This document shows, piece after piece, positions 5,367-6,018 of a stretch of 6,018 bases of DNA. The notes below the pieces were generated by a model. That model saw only the letters and a list, made by a program, of their open reading frames with translations. It was not told the origin of the DNA and ran no database searches. How positions within the stretch are numbered: position 1 is the first letter of the stretch; each line of letters starts with the position of its first letter. The stretch covers positions 1 through 6,018 of the forward strand of contig PWQF01000241.1 of assembly GCA_003556865.1 (NCBI GenBank), written 5' to 3'. The position numbers were made by a program, and so were the translations under genes. This DNA is from Elusimicrobiota bacterium (lineage in GTDB: Bacteria; CG03; SLGR01; PWQF01).

Positions 5367-6018
5367 ATGAAAGATAAAAGACTTTTTACACCAGGCCCTA
5401 CAGAGGTCCCGGGACCGGTCCTGGAGGCTATCTCTTCCAGGGTTATGCATCACCGGAAGAAAGAGTTTAACGCCATATACCGCAATACGGTTGAAAGGCT
5501 TAAAAAAGTATTCAGGAGCCAGGGTGAGGTTTTTCTTTTCGCTTCTTCGGGCACCGGTGCCATGGAAGCGGCTGTGGTTAATTTTACCTGTGAAGGGGAT
5601 AAGGCCCTTGTAATTTCAGGGGGAAAGTTCGGAGAGAGATGGGGCCAGCTCTGTCACAGTTTCGGGGTGGAGACCAAAATAATTGAATGCCCCTGGGGCC
5701 AGGCGGTTGACCCTGAAAAAGTAAGAGAGGAGCTGAAGGCGGACCCTTCCATAAAAATTGTTTTTGCCACCCTGCTTGAAACTTCTACCGCGGTTGTACA
5801 TCCCATAAAAAGCATAGCGGAAGCTGCAAAAGAGAATAATGCCCTTCTTGTAGCTGATGCGGTAAGCGGTCTTGGTTGCGAGGAGCTGGAAACAGACAGC
5901 TGGGGTGTGGATGTAGTGGTGTCGGCTTCCCATAAAGCTCTTATGAACCCTCCGGGACTGGGGCTTCTCTGCGTGGCTGAAGAGGCAAGGGTTGCCTATT
6001 TAAAAAATGAGAGAAAAA
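5367..6018 (+). CDS. Class V aminotransferase (serine-pyruvate/alanine-glyoxylate type), 3'-truncated
   Basis: PLP-dependent transaminase of fold type I, class V. The first 217 residues are present and the frame runs open off the window end; family members are about 360-390 residues. It begins with the typical FTPGPTEVP, has SSGTGAMEAA (phosphate-cup region), ADAVSGLG with D164 for the pyridine nitrogen, and SASHKALMNPPGL with K190 as the Schiff-base lysine. The ATG at 5367 is preceded by AAAGGA (5352-5357, 9-nt spacing) inside the end of serA, with only 4 nt between the genes. Members next to serA in thermophiles and methanogens serve as the second serine-pathway enzyme, so the likely reaction is 3-phosphohydroxypyruvate plus an amino donor to phosphoserine. 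Sequence alone cannot exclude serine-glyoxylate or alanine-glyoxylate transamination. No classical SerC protein is visible in the window. Confidence 0.88.
   Translation, partial: MKDKRLFTPGPTEVPGPVLEAISSRVMHHRKKEFNAIYRNTVERLKKVFRSQGEVFLFASSGTGAMEAAVVNFTCEGDKALVISGGKFGERWGQLCHSFGVETKIIECPWGQAVDPEKVREELKADPSIKIVFATLLETSTAVVHPIKSIAEAAKENNALLVADAVSGLGCEELETDSWGVDVVVSASHKALMNPPGLGLLCVAEEARVAYLKNERK

Overview
The window holds a tightly packed run of six genes, all on the + strand, centred on the 3-phosphoglycerate/2-phosphoglycerate node of central metabolism. Clear Shine-Dalgarno sites, one TTG start, short overlaps and a textbook sigma70-type promoter (TTGACA, 17-nt spacer, TAATAT) at 4313-4341 favour a bacterium over an archaeon. 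Moderate GC with frequent ATA (Ile) and AGG/AGA (Arg) codons is what one often sees in thermophiles and uncultured candidate-phylum bacteria. The sequence alone does not fix the phylum.

Region 1 (1-4262) is a putative cyclic 2,3-diphosphoglycerate (cDPG) operon. It contains the 3' part of a 2-phosphoglycerate kinase (2-PG + ATP to 2,3-bisphosphoglycerate), a stand-alone pair of CBS domains, a divergent cofactor-independent phosphoglycerate mutase homologue, and a full-length cDPG synthetase (2,3-BPG + ATP to cDPG). Together these supply the two dedicated enzymes of cDPG synthesis, a possible 3-PG/2-PG interconverting enzyme and a likely nucleotide sensor. cDPG is known mainly as an osmolyte, thermolyte and phosphate/energy store of methanogenic archaea, so this set in a bacterial-looking context is the most interesting feature of the window.

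Region 2 (4263-4402) is a 140-bp gap with the promoter and a small direct repeat at the expected transcription start. Region 3 (4403-6018) holds serA (short form, without a C-terminal ACT domain) and, 4 nt later, a class V aminotransferase of the alanine-glyoxylate/serine-pyruvate type cut by the window edge. These two probably carry out the first two steps of phosphorylated serine synthesis from 3-PG.

The strongest anomaly is in the mutase homologue. Its metal ligands and most substrate-binding residues are intact, but the near-invariant nucleophile block MGNSEVGH reads MGSTAVGH, putting Thr58 where the family has the phosphoryl-accepting Ser, and the catalytic Asp of DGRD is Gly148. It may be a mutase using Thr, or it may have been recruited to a different phosphoglycerate reaction.
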